NCBI GenBank assembly: GCA_040954595.2 | Contig: CM082580.2 | Location: 3,286,001 to 3,350,000, forward strand | Direction: 5' to 3' | Length of the DNA stretch: 64,000 nt | From: Balanoglossus misakiensis | Taxonomy: Eukaryota; Hemichordata | In this document: positions 42,788 to 56,400 of the stretch, piece by piece | Numbering within the stretch: position 1 is the stretch's first letter | How the letters are laid out: each line of letters begins with the position of its first letter | The notes under the pieces: model-generated | Seen by the model: the letters and a program-made list of their open reading frames with translations, nothing else | Told to the model about the DNA's origin: nothing | Databases searched by the model: none | Made by a program: the position numbers and the translations under genes

Positions 42788-45001
42788 ATGAACTCCGAAC
42801 CTTTCCCGATTGCTTTGAGTAGTGCTACAACTTCTGGTGACGTCAGTGACTTCAGCGTCACCTCGCTCGTTGCCCCTGGCAACAATGTGGGTAAGTATAA
42901 CGTTGACACATGCCACGCCTCTGCAAAATAAACCAAAGTTACTGTGGAAAGTTGAGAGCTAGCTAACCTAAAATGGTGTCAAGTATGAACAGGGTTCTGC
43001 CGAGCCAAAACAGAGTGGTGGTCGCGCTCATGAATATTAATGAGATTATTAATATTCATGAGCTCGATGTAAAGTGTTATCGACCTGACCTAATTACGTG
43101 ACCTTTGACAGTATGCGTCTTTCCTTTGCTTTGTAAACCCGGAAGACAGGCAATTTTTCACCGGACATTTTCTTGACGGCGACATCAACAATGATGACGA
43201 TTTTGGGGGTTTCAAAGACTACAATTTTATACCGATCGAGGCCATTAGCAATGCCGACCGTGACAACGACTTTGGAGTCGATCTCAAGAGTGGGTGGTCG
43301 CGCGCGATCGCAGCCAACTGCATTAAGCTATATGGACACAATGTACCGCGCACGGTCAGTCGAACGCGCGCGACCTCGTTATCGACAGTTTAGCGGGTTT
43401 CTTTGTTGACTCTCGCCGAAAAAGAAAATTTCTCACGCCAAAACGCGCGTATCACAGCGAACAATAGCAATGGTCGCGACCTTTTTGTCCTGGTTGCGGC
43501 CTGAAGAGTGCCGACCAGCGTGGGCAGATCCCTGTATGAATATACATGTTCTCAGTTTTTACATTATATATTATTTCTAATTCCAGAACGCGAGAAGACA
43601 TTTGAAAATCTGTATGATCATCTGACTGTGTTTGGTGAAGTCATTGAAAGGTGTACTCAGGAATTCAAACAGAGATTTCAAGAAGAAAATATATTACAAA
43701 ATGGTATGTATGTCAGTCAATACAAGACTTTCTTAAACTCTCCATGACAGACAGATAGCTGTAGACAGGTCAATTAATGCATATGTAAATTCCACACAGC
43801 CTGTAAGAAGTTGCCCTATCACCCCCATTTCCTTGTGCAGATGTCCATCCTTACCTTTGAAATCACTGGGTTTGGACCTAACCATGGTGGTGGAAGGGTT
43901 AAACATTGTTACATGTATATTTACAGTCCCAGTATTTTCATTTGTTTCTAACGACCAATACTTCTTATTGTTTCAACAGATATTCTTCTCATCGTCCACT
44001 GTCTTGCTCTGCATGGTCACGTTTCCAAGGATACAGGCGATTCAATCCCACAACTCGAGACTGACAATGTTCTCGTCGTCAGAGACTCGAATCAATGCAA
44101 AGTGTGCGGTAAAACATTCACGAGGCACTACACACTAATTGCTCATCAGGAGATTCACTCGAACAACAGGGAGAGACGGCATCAATGTGAGGAGTGCGGT
44201 AACGCCTTCTTCACAAAACAGGGACTCAAGTCGCATCTGTCGGTTCACTCAAACGAGAAACGGTTCCAATGCACGTACTGCGGTAAGCGGTTCCGACATA
44301 GCTACACACTCAAGGGACACCAAAGCTTCCACACAGGCAAGAGGGCACACGAGTGTAAAGACTGCGGCAAGAGGTTCTACACGAAAGGCAAGCTGCAGCG
44401 GCATGCTGCAACGCACACGACCGAACGGCCGTACGCCTGCGAAGAATGCGGTAAAACGTTCCGCAAGAAGAACACCCTCAAACAGCACTACGGGACGCAC
44501 TCAAACGAACGTCCGTTTCCGTGCGAAGCCTGCGGAAAAGCGTTCAACCGAATGTCTTCCCTGAAAGTGCACTTACTGCAGCACACCGGCCAGCGTCCCC
44601 ACGAATGCAGCGACTGCGGCAAGCGCTACGCCACCCGTCAGATCCTGCAGCAGCACCGCGTGACGCACTCAAACACCAAACCTTACAAATGCACAGACTG
44701 TGACAAGGCATTCGCCAGACCTCAGTCTCTTCAAAAGCATAGCTGGATTCACACAAACACAAAACCCTATGCATGCAAAGAGTGCGGTAAAGGATTCACT
44801 TGTAACAATCGCCTAATCACCCATCAGAGAACTCACTCCAAGGAAAGACCTTACCAGTGTCATTACTGCGGAAAAACCTTCAGTGATTCCAGCAACTTGA
44901 ACCGTCACACCAAAATCCACCAAAAAGACAATGTCAACACAGCAACCCGAGCGAAACAGCTTCCAAGTTCTGTACAAAAGCACCAAGAGAAAAAAGACTG
45001 A
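42788..45001 (+). CDS. C2H2 zinc-finger protein, copy 2 (10 fingers)
   Basis: Exons 42788-42890, 43587-43703 and 43980-45001 join to 414 codons including the stop, phase 1 at both introns. The start ATG exists because of one extra A relative to copy 1 (GGATGAACTCC against GGATGACTCC), giving MNSEPFPIALSSATT. The last exon encodes ten C2H2 fingers, the tenth being CHYCGKTFSDSSNLNRHTKIH, and a basic tail. It is presumably a nuclear DNA-binding protein; the target is unknown. Compared with copy 1 it lacks the exon 2 duplication and the 7-bp frameshift, but has a 545-bp element in intron 1. It may have lost 5' coding sequence at the duplication breakpoint (about 42772). Confidence 0.8.
42990..43534. 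mobile_element. 545-bp insertion in zinc-finger copy 2 intron
   Basis: It starts CAGGGTTCTGCC and ends GGCAGATCCCTG, and is flanked by TATGAA on both sides (42984-42989 and 43535-43540). Copy 1 has a single TATGAA and no insert. It is locally richer in CpG than its surroundings. No transposase is seen. Confidence 0.8.
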
Positions 45002-45411
45002 AAGTAGCTAGCCATCTATAGCTTTACTCAAATCCAAAGCTGTTAACCCTTTGGATGCCATATTTTGTTGTCAAAATGTGGTGCAACATTTTCATCATTT
45101 TCCGTTATTTTTTCCTTTAATTCTAGACCAAGAGGACACAATTTTCCATTATCTTAAGATCTTGGTCAAAATTTTAGGAGAAAAATATGACATTTGTGAA
45201 AAATGACAAGTTGACTTGAGCGTATATTGAAAAGGTAATGTGTAAATACTGCCACAACACATTTACCAGAAATAGAGACACATTTGCAATATTTACTTGT
45301 ACATTACACTGACCTTAGCAGAATAGATAACTCCAAGATTTCCATTCACCCTGAGAGCATCAAGTATACATTTTGATCTCTTCAGACTTGTTTGACAAGG
45401 TATTGATGTCA

Positions 45412-45417
45412 ATAAAG
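45412..45417 (+). promoter_or_regulatory. possible polyadenylation signal of zinc-finger copy 2
   Basis: An AATAAA hexamer about 410 bp after the stop codon. The same motif follows copy 1 near 8260, after the unit A insertion. No transcript evidence is available. Confidence 0.35.
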
Positions 45418-45735
45418 TTATACACATTGACCTAATGAATGATTGGTTGTCCTACATATTTTTTCCTCTTATTGTACCGCTGTCCAAAATGCTATTTTGC
45501 ATTTTTAGTCAAATTAGTTTACCATTTCCAACCATTTAGGTGTCTGCACTATCAGAAAACTGGTCTGAACGGTCGCATAGGGGTGCATGGCTATAATATT
45601 TCCAAATCAGATTTATGTTTCAGTTACCCCTGACATTTCTATAGCCATTGAAAACACATGGTTTTAGTTTACTGGGTGGGATTTGAAGCAATCAAATTCT
45701 GGTTTTCACAATTTATCTGCTCGTCTTTTGACAGT

Positions 45736-47475
45736 CTATCTGCATTCTTCCAACGTCTCGAACATCTGTTCAATTAATCCGACCATATCGTCTCTTCCCA
45801 TGGTGCTGAATATTGCCAACAGATTCTCAAAGTTGCTTTCGAAGACAGGTCCCTTTAAATGTGGATACTTCTGTCTTGTTTTCTGAGCATTCACTTCTTC
45901 ATCAGAATCTTGTTGGGGGGATGATGTTGATGAGTGTGACATTTTTGCTGAACGACCTTCGGAGGTCTCTATGTCAGGTGAGATGGCTCTGGCACCTGCA
46001 GCTGTAGTGGTGTCTTTTCCTCGTCGGAATTGGACGCTTGGGTCTGGTTGTTCTGATGACGGTGACATTGTTGCAAAACCACTATCAACATTTTGTGTGT
46101 CATGAGAAGTGGTCGTGAATTCTGCAGCTGTAGTGGTCTCTTGTCCTCGTCGGAATTGGACGGTTGAGTCTGGTTGTTCTGATGATGGTGACATTTTTGC
46201 TGAACGACCTTCGGAGGTCTCTATGTCAGGTGAGATGGCTCTGGCACCTGCAGCTGTAGTGGTGTCTTTTCCTCGTCGGAATTGTACGCTTGGGTCTGGT
46301 TGTTCTGATGACGGTGACATTGTTGCAAAACCACTATCAACATCATGTGTGTCATGAGAAGTGGCCGGGAATTCTGTGGTGTCTTTTTCCCATTGAAGAC
46401 GTCTTGTCCCTACCCATCTACGACACCACTCTTCAAAGATGTATTCTGTAACTGGTATGCCTGTTTTTGCCGACATCTCTTCAAATGCCCTGACATCCTG
46501 GTAGACGATTCCCATGAATTTTTCTGCCATGAGGGCATAGTGCAAAGATGGTGCACGTTGAATGTCCATTCTCATGGTCAGTTTTCTTCTGGTTTCTTCA
46601 AGCATCCATTTGATATCACATCTTTTCCATTTACGTCGTAAGATCGTTGTGTCATGACCCTGACAAAGCAGGTCACAAACATCTTCTGCTTTAGCAACTT
46701 CTTTGTTTTTAACTTTCCTCCTCATGTCTTCAGCACTTAACACGTCATCAAGAGTGTAAAATGCCACTTTTTCCACATCCCTATGATTTGCAAGAGAATC
46801 TGCACTCAGGATAAGCTGATTCATCCTGTTGCCTGGACATGCGATCGAGAAGACATCCTGTATGTCTTTGGAAACCATCTCAAGAAGCTTGTAGCCCTCA
46901 CCAATCGACTTCTTGTCTTCAACTCGTACGCAGACATTGACTGCTCTTCTGCCATTGGTCATAAAGACAAGACCTTCAACATCATGGCACACTTTGATAC
47001 CATTTTTCCATAATCGACCAGGCAGTTGGCCAAGGTTGGTGAAACGCTTATATAGACGGGTCTGCAATCTTGGGAAAAAGCCTGCCGTAAAGGAATCTGA
47101 TTCATCGTGGCATTCAAACCGTATTCCACGGTAGATTGTCTTTGTGTGGCTCAATTCCCATTCATCTTTAGGCATATCATCGTCTTGAAGCCCTGGTATG
47201 ACGAAAAGTTTCTCTCCAGTCTTTGTGAGGCCATGCGCATGACAGAGAAGCTCAAAATCTTCCAGAAGGTCGATCAGAAGTTTGCTGTTTACACGGTCAC
47301 CAAGTACATCTTCTATTTGATCCATCGTCTGAAAGCAATCTCTCTTGAATCTGGAACTGAACTGTGCAAATAAAGGGGTAGCCAACATTGGTCCAAACAT
47401 CCTGTAACACAACCATTTTGGATCCAATACCACGACATCTTTTCTTTCTGGAGATGATTTCTTCACAAACAAAAG
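45736..47475 (-). CDS. gene 2 last exon: COR-like region, 4 repeats, tail
   Basis: The acceptor TTGTGCACAG precedes LLFVKKSSPERKDVVVLDP. 579 codons run to the stop at 45736. It aligns end to end with the gene 1 last exon except for the minisatellite, which has four units here and 23 there. The C-terminal tail LLAIFSTMGRDDMVGLIEQM is almost the same as in gene 1, although the array beside it has changed greatly. Confidence 0.9.
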   Translation of the reverse strand, partial: LLFVKKSSPERKDVVVLDPKWLCYRMFGPMLATPLFAQFSSRFKRDCFQTMDQIEDVLGDRVNSKLLIDLLEDFELLCHAHGLTKTGEKLFVIPGLQDDDMPKDEWELSHTKTIYRGIRFECHDESDSFTAGFFPRLQTRLYKRFTNLGQLPGRLWKNGIKVCHDVEGLVFMTNGRRAVNVCVRVEDKKSIGEGYKLLEMVSKDIQDVFSIACPGNRMNQLILSADSLANHRDVEKVAFYTLDDVLSAEDMRRKVKNKEVAKAEDVCDLLCQGHDTTILRRKWKRCDIKWMLEETRRKLTMRMDIQRAPSLHYALMAEKFMGIVYQDVRAFEEMSAKTGIPVTEYIFEEWCRRWVGTRRLQWEKDTTEFPATSHDTHDVDSGFATMSPSSEQPDPSVQFRRGKDTTTAAGARAISPDIETSEGRSAKMSPSSEQPDSTVQFRRGQETTTAAEFTTTSHDTQNVDSGFATMSPSSEQPDPSVQFRRGKDTTTAAGARAISPDIETSEGRSAKMSHSSTSSPQQDSDEEVNAQKTRQKYPHLKGPVFESNFENLLAIFSTMGRDDMVGLIEQMFETLEECR

Positions 47476-50400
47476 CTGTGCACAAGAAAAGAAAAATTTT
47501 GATACATAAAAATCTGCATGTAGCACACGAGACAATAATATTATAAAATTTGCCATTGCAGATTTCTGAAGAGAAAATAATTTGTAACTGATGGAAATAT
47601 CACAGACACTCAGCCTAGTATTTTTACTGAAAGAGAATGGATGAGCAACATGTTGTTTCTTGTTACTGACCTCTCCGATGTCATGCATATAGTTGGTGGC
47701 TTTTTGTAAGAAACTTTCGTCAACCTTGGGGTATATTTCTTTGATTCTTGTCACATATTCTGTCCAATAAAGAGCTGGGAAGTCATCATATAATTCCCTC
47801 TTCTTTTCCATTATCTTGGCACACAGATTTGGAAGTGTTTTTACTGTCTAAAAATTTTCAAGAAGAAATATTTAATAACAGCATAATTTGTCAAGTAAGT
47901 CTTACAACTGATGAATAAAACACAAGGAGGTAATCACATATTAGTCAAATGTGACTATGTTATGTTACCATATATGGGTGGCTCCTATAATTGGATAAAT
48001 ATGTAACCTAATCATTTGCAAGTGGTGCTTAAAGCGGGTAGCTCGTCTCATGTGCATGCGCGTAACTTCCCAGCAAATTTTCCGTTCAATACATTCAAAT
48101 AGTGGACTGCCTTCGCTTCCGTCCATTTTTCATGCGCACCATATAAGTAGATTCTGGTTTTGTCCCTCCTTTTCACCCAAGCTAGTGTCTTTTCCCGATC
48201 TCTGACACAGATTATGGTCGCCGCCATCTTCTCTGTTGTTAGGACAGAGTACTGCCTTATGGGATTGACTGTTCACTAAACGTCTGTAACCAGCAACTAC
48301 AGCTGGAACATGCGTGTGAGACGAGCAAAGGTTATCAAACATACATTGGTAATATGTTGCCAACACTTTGAGTCTTTGCATTTTTTCAACAAGGAATTAT
48401 GAAACTGAATCTTGTTATTGTACGGTAACTGAAGTTAATTATAATGTGTTTGTGTGTTTATAAAGGTAGAACAATTCAGAGCCAATATTGAGTACAGCAG
48501 AATATTGTTACCTTTTTCTGGTGTAAATAGGCACGGACTTGCTTCATTTCTTTGTCTGTAGAATTACGGCAATTCACCAGAAATATGGCATTCACTATGT
48601 CTAAATAATCTTGAAACATTTCCTGTGCTCTTGTCAGTACTTCATCCAGCATATGACGAGCTGTGAAAATATAACACGCAATTCTAATTGCTGCATAACA
48701 ACTCGATTTGCAGAAAGTAAGGCATTAAGTTTAAGTTTGTATAATAAAACAGGGTCAGTTCAACTACAGTATGTGTTCCCAATGGTGAAACTCGGCTGCT
48801 TGAGTAGTATGGATGAGTTCGATGAGGAGACAAGCGTCGGGTTTCATAAAAAGTTTTATTGTTAAAAACTTGTTCTACCAATGTTTCGATCCTTCACTGA
48901 GGATCTTCTTCAGGGATCTAAAAATAGCAAAATGTAAGTGGAAAGTTAAAATAAAGAGTGAGCTATACGGTCAAAAAGACTCGTTGAGTACTGTATAAAT
49001 AAAGTCGGAAACGGAGACGAAATAAAAACAGTCGGAACTGCAGTGTGACTTACGGGCTAAAAATGAGACTGGAGTAAAATAGATGATAAGCGGACAACAA
49101 CTTGTGAAACGGAATGATAAAAATATAAAAATAACAGTAAAGAGACAAGAGAGACTTACTCAGCAGTGATGGTCAGAATGTGGTTTGAATAAAGACAAAG
49201 AGGACTCCCTAGTATATGGGAGGAAAAACATCAACCCATCGTCAAAAAGCTTCCATCATACCTCAAGGATACCACTCACCACCTGCAGGACAGTGAAAAT
49301 AGCACAGTACCGGACAATAGCATCCTCGTCACCATGGACGTCGTTTCTCTGTATACCAATATACCCCATGACTACGGCATCCAAGCAGTACAGGAAGCAT
49401 TGGAGGAACACAACATTACCACACCTAACCCTACGCTCATCACAGAAATGCTCGAATTCATCCTCACCAAAAACTATTTCCAATTCAACGAGAAATTCTA
49501 CCTGCAAGTTCACGGCACAGCTATGGGTAGTAAGGTCGCGCCATCCTATGCAAACATCACTATGGGCAAACTAGAAAAATACATCCTTGCCAACTTTCCT
49601 CTACAACCACAAAATTGGAAAAGATTCATTGATAAGGATAACACTATTCATACGACCATCTACAGCAAACCTACTGACAAGCACACGTATCTACTTCCAT
49701 CATCCTGCCATCCACGTCATATCTTTAAAGCGATCCCCAAGGGACAGGCCCTGCGATATAGACGCATCTGCTCTACAACAGATCTCTACAATGAAGAAAC
49801 CAAGAAACTTCAGGACCACTTCATCCAACGCAATTACAAAGAATCAGCGATCTCTAATGCCATCAATCAAGTAAGAAGCATCCCACGTGACCGACTCATC
49901 AACTACCAGGACAAAAACACCAACTCATCCGAACGTATACCATTCGTCATCACACACCACCCGGCCCTTCCCAGCATATCATCAATAATCAGAAAACACT
50001 GGCACATACTTGCGAAGACGCTGACCCAGGACTCTGTAAACCGTGTAACAACTGTAGAACAATTCATGATCCAGACCAATGAACACAAATTAATCAACAA
50101 GCTTAATAACAAATCGCATCCTATCATCGGCCAACTGACATGTAATACTCGCAACATCATTTATGCCATCGTCTGTATCAAATGCGACAAATTTTACATC
50201 GGGGAAACAAAACGGGAACTCCGTATCAGAATCAACGAACACCTTTACAGTATCCGTATACACAAAGACACTCTAGTCGCTCATCACTTCCATGAACCTG
50301 ATCACAACATTGACCATTTCCAATTCACTGGTCTGTGCAAGGTATATTCGAGACATGACAAAATAAGAAAGCAACTGGAACTGAAAATTATTAATGCACT

Positions 50401-53400
50401 TGGTACCCTTTCACCCACTGGTATCAACAAAAAGGACTGGAAGAACTTTTTTCTTTCATTTATTTTTCACTACCTGTAGTCTTTGTTCACAGCTAGGCAG
50501 TCCGTATGGTTTTTCCTCCCATACTAGGGAGTCCTCTTTGTCTTTATTCAAACCACATTTTGACCATCACTGCTGAGTAAGTCTTTCTTGTCTCTTTACT
50601 GTTATTTTTATATTTTTATCATTCCGTTTCACAAGTTGTTGTCCGCTTATCATCTATTTTACTCCAGTCTCATTTTTAGCCCGTAAGTCACACTGCAGTT
50701 CCGACTGTTTTTATTTCGTCTCCGTTTCCGACTTTATTTATACAGTACTCAACGAGTCTTTTTGACCGTATAGCTCACTCTTTATTTTAACTTTCCACTT
50801 ACATTTTGCTATTTTTAGATCCCTGAAGAAGATCCTCAGTGAAGGATCGAAACGTTGGTAGAACAAGTTTTTAACAATAAAACTTTTTATGAAACCCGAC
50901 GCTTGTCTCCTCATCGAACTCATTAAGTTTAGCTGTGAATCTTTTTCTTAATGACAGCTAGCTAATGCTTAAAATGGACATTATAATAGCTGTTTTTTTT
51001 AACTTTGACATTTCCAACAACTATACATGTTCTTCTCACTATCAATCAATTCATCAACAGTTGAACAACACAAGTTACAATGAGCTTGACATTGTACGGT
51101 ATGTGAATGAACTGACAACACCCACCTAGAGCCATATCGATTCTCTTCACTTTATCAGCTCGACTTGCAACCAATATCACCACTGGTTTCTTGTATCCTT
51201 CACCAGGCTCATCGAATGAATACCTGTCCATGTGGGTTGTTCCTTTCAGAAACCGCAACCAAAACAAAATCTACAAATGAGAATATTTGTATAATGAAAT
51301 ATTATATTAATTTTGAGGCAAATTTAAGGGGATCATGAATGTGAGATTATTATTCAAGAATTGATATTTTGGGAATGGTCAGTTTCTTCTGCCTTGGGAT
51401 GCAATACATATGGACTTCCAGTTTCATGCATGTTTAGTAAATGTACTTGAAGATTTTTACCTGTGGGAACACACTTTCAAAGGTGCTGAGTTGACCATTC
51501 TCGTCTGTAGCTTTGAACACCAATATGGAGACAGCATTGGGTGCTCCCAGAAACATGTTATGAGTGACGTAATACTCAGCCTGGCCGGCAAAATCCCAAA
51601 CACTGACTTTGCCTACGTCAGGAATATGAACACTTTGGACGTCAATACCAGGTGTGGGAATGTGTTCACTTTCTTCAGATTCCAGATTTGTTTCTTCACT
51701 CTTTGATAAGGAAAAGTGAAAGAAAAACAATTTCACTATATACCTAGTACACGAAATGTCGAAATTTCATCAACCATGCGTATGCTTTAATTATCCAAAG
51801 TTCACCTGTGGCATTCTGCCAGTAGTTTCCTAATATGCACTATACATACAATGTGCATGTATTATGATGTTATGGCTTATAGAACCGTTACACAAAAAAT
51901 AAATACCAAGTGAACATACCTTCTGAAGTGACTTCAACAGTGTAGTCTTACCAACTCCACCATCTCCAGCGAAGAACAACTTAAAAGTGTCACATTCCAT
52001 ACCTGTTTCCTTCATCAGGTCACTGAACTCATCTCGTTTCTTGTATGTTGAATAAAGAAATCATGAAAATACATGAATTAAGTAGCAAATTATTACATTG
52101 ATATTTACGGACACTCTTAATTCAGGATACATAAGAATTTGCATGTCAGGTTATGTATTATTCAAATTTGAAGAATTACACTCACCCTAATGTAATCCAA
52201 CAACACATCCTTAACAGCTGAGCTGTAACTTTCAGCGACCTCTAGTGGTGTCTTTCCGGTCTAAGTTTTATTGGGATAAAAGAAGTAACTATCAGTTATG
52301 ATGTTGATATTGACATCGTCATGTCGAGTCAAAGGATTCTTGGGAACATGTATTACATCTCTCAAAATGCTATGCCTGAGAATATTTGTATATACCGTAT
52401 AGACTCTCTCACAGCCCACGGTTTGCTACAAGGTTCTTTTTCATGTTGTAGTTGTACACTAATGTGCCATCAACCGTTTAGCAAAGGAGAAGAACCATGG
52501 TGTAGCGACACACATGCAACCAGATCATAAGTATGCCTAGGCAGCGAGAGGGACTGTGAGAGAGTCCAATGCCCAAAGTCAAATTTATCAAAGAAAAAGT
52601 CTGCACCGTAGTACATGGCCATATACAGACAGACACACACACACACATAGAGAGAGATCAATGGGCAGACACTGACTGACCCATAAGCTGCCAATGGCAT
52701 ATGTACTGTACATACACTAAATAGAACAGCTGGCCTCTATAAAACTTAGCCAGTTATATCATTCAGGAATTTGCTGTGTTTATATGAAACACAGGAGGGA
52801 GTTCCTGCCTAATTAAAACAACTCAATAAAGTAAATACACACCACTTTGCAAAGCAATCTGACCAGTAGTTCTTGAGTTACTGAGTTTTGACCAAATTCA
52901 CATTTTTCCAGCTAATTTGCATATTTTTGGCAATGACAACTTCATTTGAACAAACTCCCATCTACAGCCCAGCCTGCATCTGCACACCAAATATCGAGGT
53001 TATACGCGCAGCGGTTTTCAAGTTTTTGATGTGGACGGACATACAGACATACATCCATCCATACATCCATCCATACATACATACAGACGCAACCGATCCC
53101 ATAAGGTCCCATGGTAAAAACCAATGGGACCTAAAAAACCTACAATGGGAACCTACTATATGCTGAATATTTTAGATCAAACTCGTATTGTTTTATGAGT
53201 GTTTTGTTGAAACATTTTCTATAAAATTGTACAGTCATACAAACTCAATTTCAAATTCAATGGTTGTGAAGATTCAACTTTAAAAATGGGTTGAGTTAAT
53301 CAGAATGCATGGTGTCAGTGGAACAGAATAAAATATTGAAATAAGCTATAGAAGATTGTACCTTATTTTTGCAGTCAATATCAGCTCCATATTGCAGCAA

Positions 53401-56400
53401 CAGTTTCACAACATAATCCTGTCTCCAAGAGGGGCTCATTGCTGCCATGTGGAGTGCTGTGTTGCCATCCTGTGCAAAAAAAACAAAAGCAATTACTTCA
53501 TGTAAGAGATACAGCAAGATCGGGACTATAATAGGTGCGTATAAACAGTGCCGCAAAACATACTGTAGTACCAAGTTACAATGGTGGTGGTAGTGGTTGC
53601 AAAGGACACAAAACAAAACTCCAAAATGAGGAAACCATTATAGTGGTTGGTGTCTCCTCTAAATAGGCTTTTAGTTTCAGTTTGTTGACAGATGAACTGA
53701 AAGACTAATCTAAAACTGTCACCATATCTTCTTTACAATAACGATTTCTACATAAATGTCTTTAAAAAAACATGATATGTAGAATGAAACTGACTATGAA
53801 TATGGGTACATCCAAAGTTTAATTTGAGTTCTAACAACAATCTGACACTGTATTCATTGCTGCATATTGTAAAGGGGTCCATAGTTTCAGTATTATGAAA
53901 GATTTCTACAGTATATTAGCATCAATTTCATGAAGAGTTTCCCTATATTAAAAAAATAAAGAGATTAAGGATGTACGTTCAGTAAAATTGAAAGTATTGT
54001 CTTTTTTTTAATTATGGATTTTTGATTCTCCTTTGTATGTATAATGAAAATCCGTAATAAAATATAGGGGTCACCGCGCTTGTTTATGAAATACAGAGCC
54101 ATGAATTTGGTCGATAATAGAAGAAATCTGCTGACTCAGCATTTTTCACCAATGGTTTGTCTATGGGCAAAATTTTTAACGCAATTTATCTCAAAATAGA
54201 GCGCGGTGACCCCTATATTTTATTTGACCAATGAATTTATATTTGCTGGACTGAGCTATGTGTAAAATTACGTGAAAATGACAATGGTAGAAGTTTGTTT
54301 TCTAGCAATTATCAATGTAATCCTATGGGAAAAAGACCGGGCGCGCAGTGTTTCGGGTTTATGTTCTGCGCGTACATCCTTAAAACAAACAAACAGTCAT
54401 GTATTTGTATCAGTATAGGTATTTTACCTTGTTTTGTATGTTAACATCAGCTTTGTGTTCCAATAACAATCTCACACGGCCTTCACCATCAGACCTTGCT
54501 GCTGCAAAATGCAAAGGTGTCTCTTCATCCTGTGAGTAATGAAGGAGGAGCATGAGAACAATGTCACAAAAATTGAAATGTAATGTGAGGTTTCCTTAAA
54601 CAAACAAACAAACAAACAAACAAACAAACCAACCAACCAACAAACAAACGTTTGTATGTTGATTAGAATTAACCTGTAGAAGTCAGGTTGGTATTTACCC
54701 AGTTTTGTATGTTAGCATCAGCTTTGTGTTCCAATAACAATCTTACACGACCTTCATCACCATACTTTGCTGCAAAGTGCACAGCTGTGTCTCCATCCTG
54801 TAAGTAATGAAGGAGGAGCATGAGAACAATGTCACAAAAATTGAAATGTTATGTGAGGTTTCCTTAAACAAACAAACAAACAAACCAACGGACAAACAAA
54901 CAAATGTTTGTATGTTGATTAGAATTAACCTGTAGAAGTCAGGTTGGTATTTACCCAGTTTTGTATGTTAGCATCAGCTTTGTGTTCCAATAACAATCTT
55001 ACACGACCTTCATCACCATACTTTGCTGCAAAGTGCAAAGGTGTGTCTCCATCCTGTAAGTAATGAAGGAGGAGCATGAGAACAATGTCACAAAAATTGA
55101 AATGTATGTGAGGTTTCCTTAAACAAACAAACAAACAAACAAACAAACAAACAAACAAACAAACAAACAAACAAAATGTTTGTGTGTTGATTAGAATTAA
55201 CCTGTAGACGTCATGTTGGTATTTACCTTGTTTTGTATGTTAGCATCAGCTTTGTGTTCCAATAACAATCTGACACGGCCTTCATTACCAGACCTTTCTG
55301 CAAAGTGCAAAGGTGTGTCTCCACCCTGAATTAAGGAGTGCATAAGAACAATTTCATAAAAATTTAAATGTATGTGAGGTCTCCTTAAACAAACAAACAA
55401 AATGTTTGTGTGTTGATTAGAATTAACCTGTAGACGTCATGTTGGTATTTACCTTGTTTTGTATGTTAGCATCAGCTTTGTGTTCCAATAACAATCTGAT
55501 ACGGCCTTCATCACCATCCTCTGCTGCTGCTGCTGCAGAGTGCAACGGTGTGTCTCCATCCTGCAAGAAGGAGGAGCATGAGAACAATGTCACAAAATTT
55601 GAAATGTAATGTGAGATTTCTTAAAACAAACAAACACACAAATAAATGTCTCTAAACTGATAGAATTAACCTGTAGAAGTCATGTTGGTATTTACCTTGT
55701 TTTGTATGGTTACATCAGCTTTGTGTTCCAATAACAATCTTACACGACCATCATCACCATACTTTGCTGCAAAGTGCAAAGGTGTGTCTCCATCCTGTAA
55801 GTAATGAAGGAGGAGAATAAGAACAATGTCACAAAAATTGAAATGTAGTGTGAGGTTTCCTTAAACAAACAAACAAACAAACAAACAAACAACTGATTAT
55901 ATGCTGATTAGAGTTAACCTGTAGAAGTCATGTTGGTATTTACCTTGTTTTGTATGTTAGCATCAGCTTTGTGTTCCAATAACAATCTTACACGACCTTC
56001 ATCGCCACACCTTGCTGCAATGTGCAAAGGTGTTTCTCCATCCTGTAAGTAATGAAGGAGGAGCATGAGAACAATTTTACAAAAATTGAAATGTAATGTG
56101 AGGTTTCTTTTAAACAAACAAACAAACAAACAAACAAAAGTTTGTACTTTGATTAGAATTTACCTGTAGAAGTCAGGTTGGTTTATATTAATGTTGTTAG
56201 ACCGTCATCTTATGCTCAATGTAAGAACCTTTCAATCAGGTTGTGGAATGCCAGGTCCATTAAGGGACCGTTCAGTTTTTACGGCAGGGGGGGGGGGTCC
56301 GGCAAGTTTGTGTCATTGGTTTTCAAAATCAGGCCGACCGCCCCTTCACCCAGCACCAAAAAATGATGACCCCCCCTTTGACAGACCCAAAAATATGATG

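Larger units (their letters stand above)
48733..50920 (+). mobile_element. Penelope-like retroelement with inverted flanking repeats
   Basis: CATTAAGTTT occurs on both sides (48723-48732 and 50921-50930), a likely 10-bp target duplication. Two inverted copies of about 415 bp (about 48811-49226 and 50508-50921) enclose an RT-GIY-YIG coding region on the plus strand, antisense to gene 2. Inverted or rearranged terminal repeats are typical of this class. Gene 1 has no such insert, so the element arrived after the duplication. It lies wholly within an intron. Confidence 0.88.

Noticed and set aside
43173-43409. Arg-rich open frame in the intron of zinc-finger copy 2
   Set aside because: It lies inside the 545-bp element (42990-43534) that is absent from copy 1 and has no recognisable domain.
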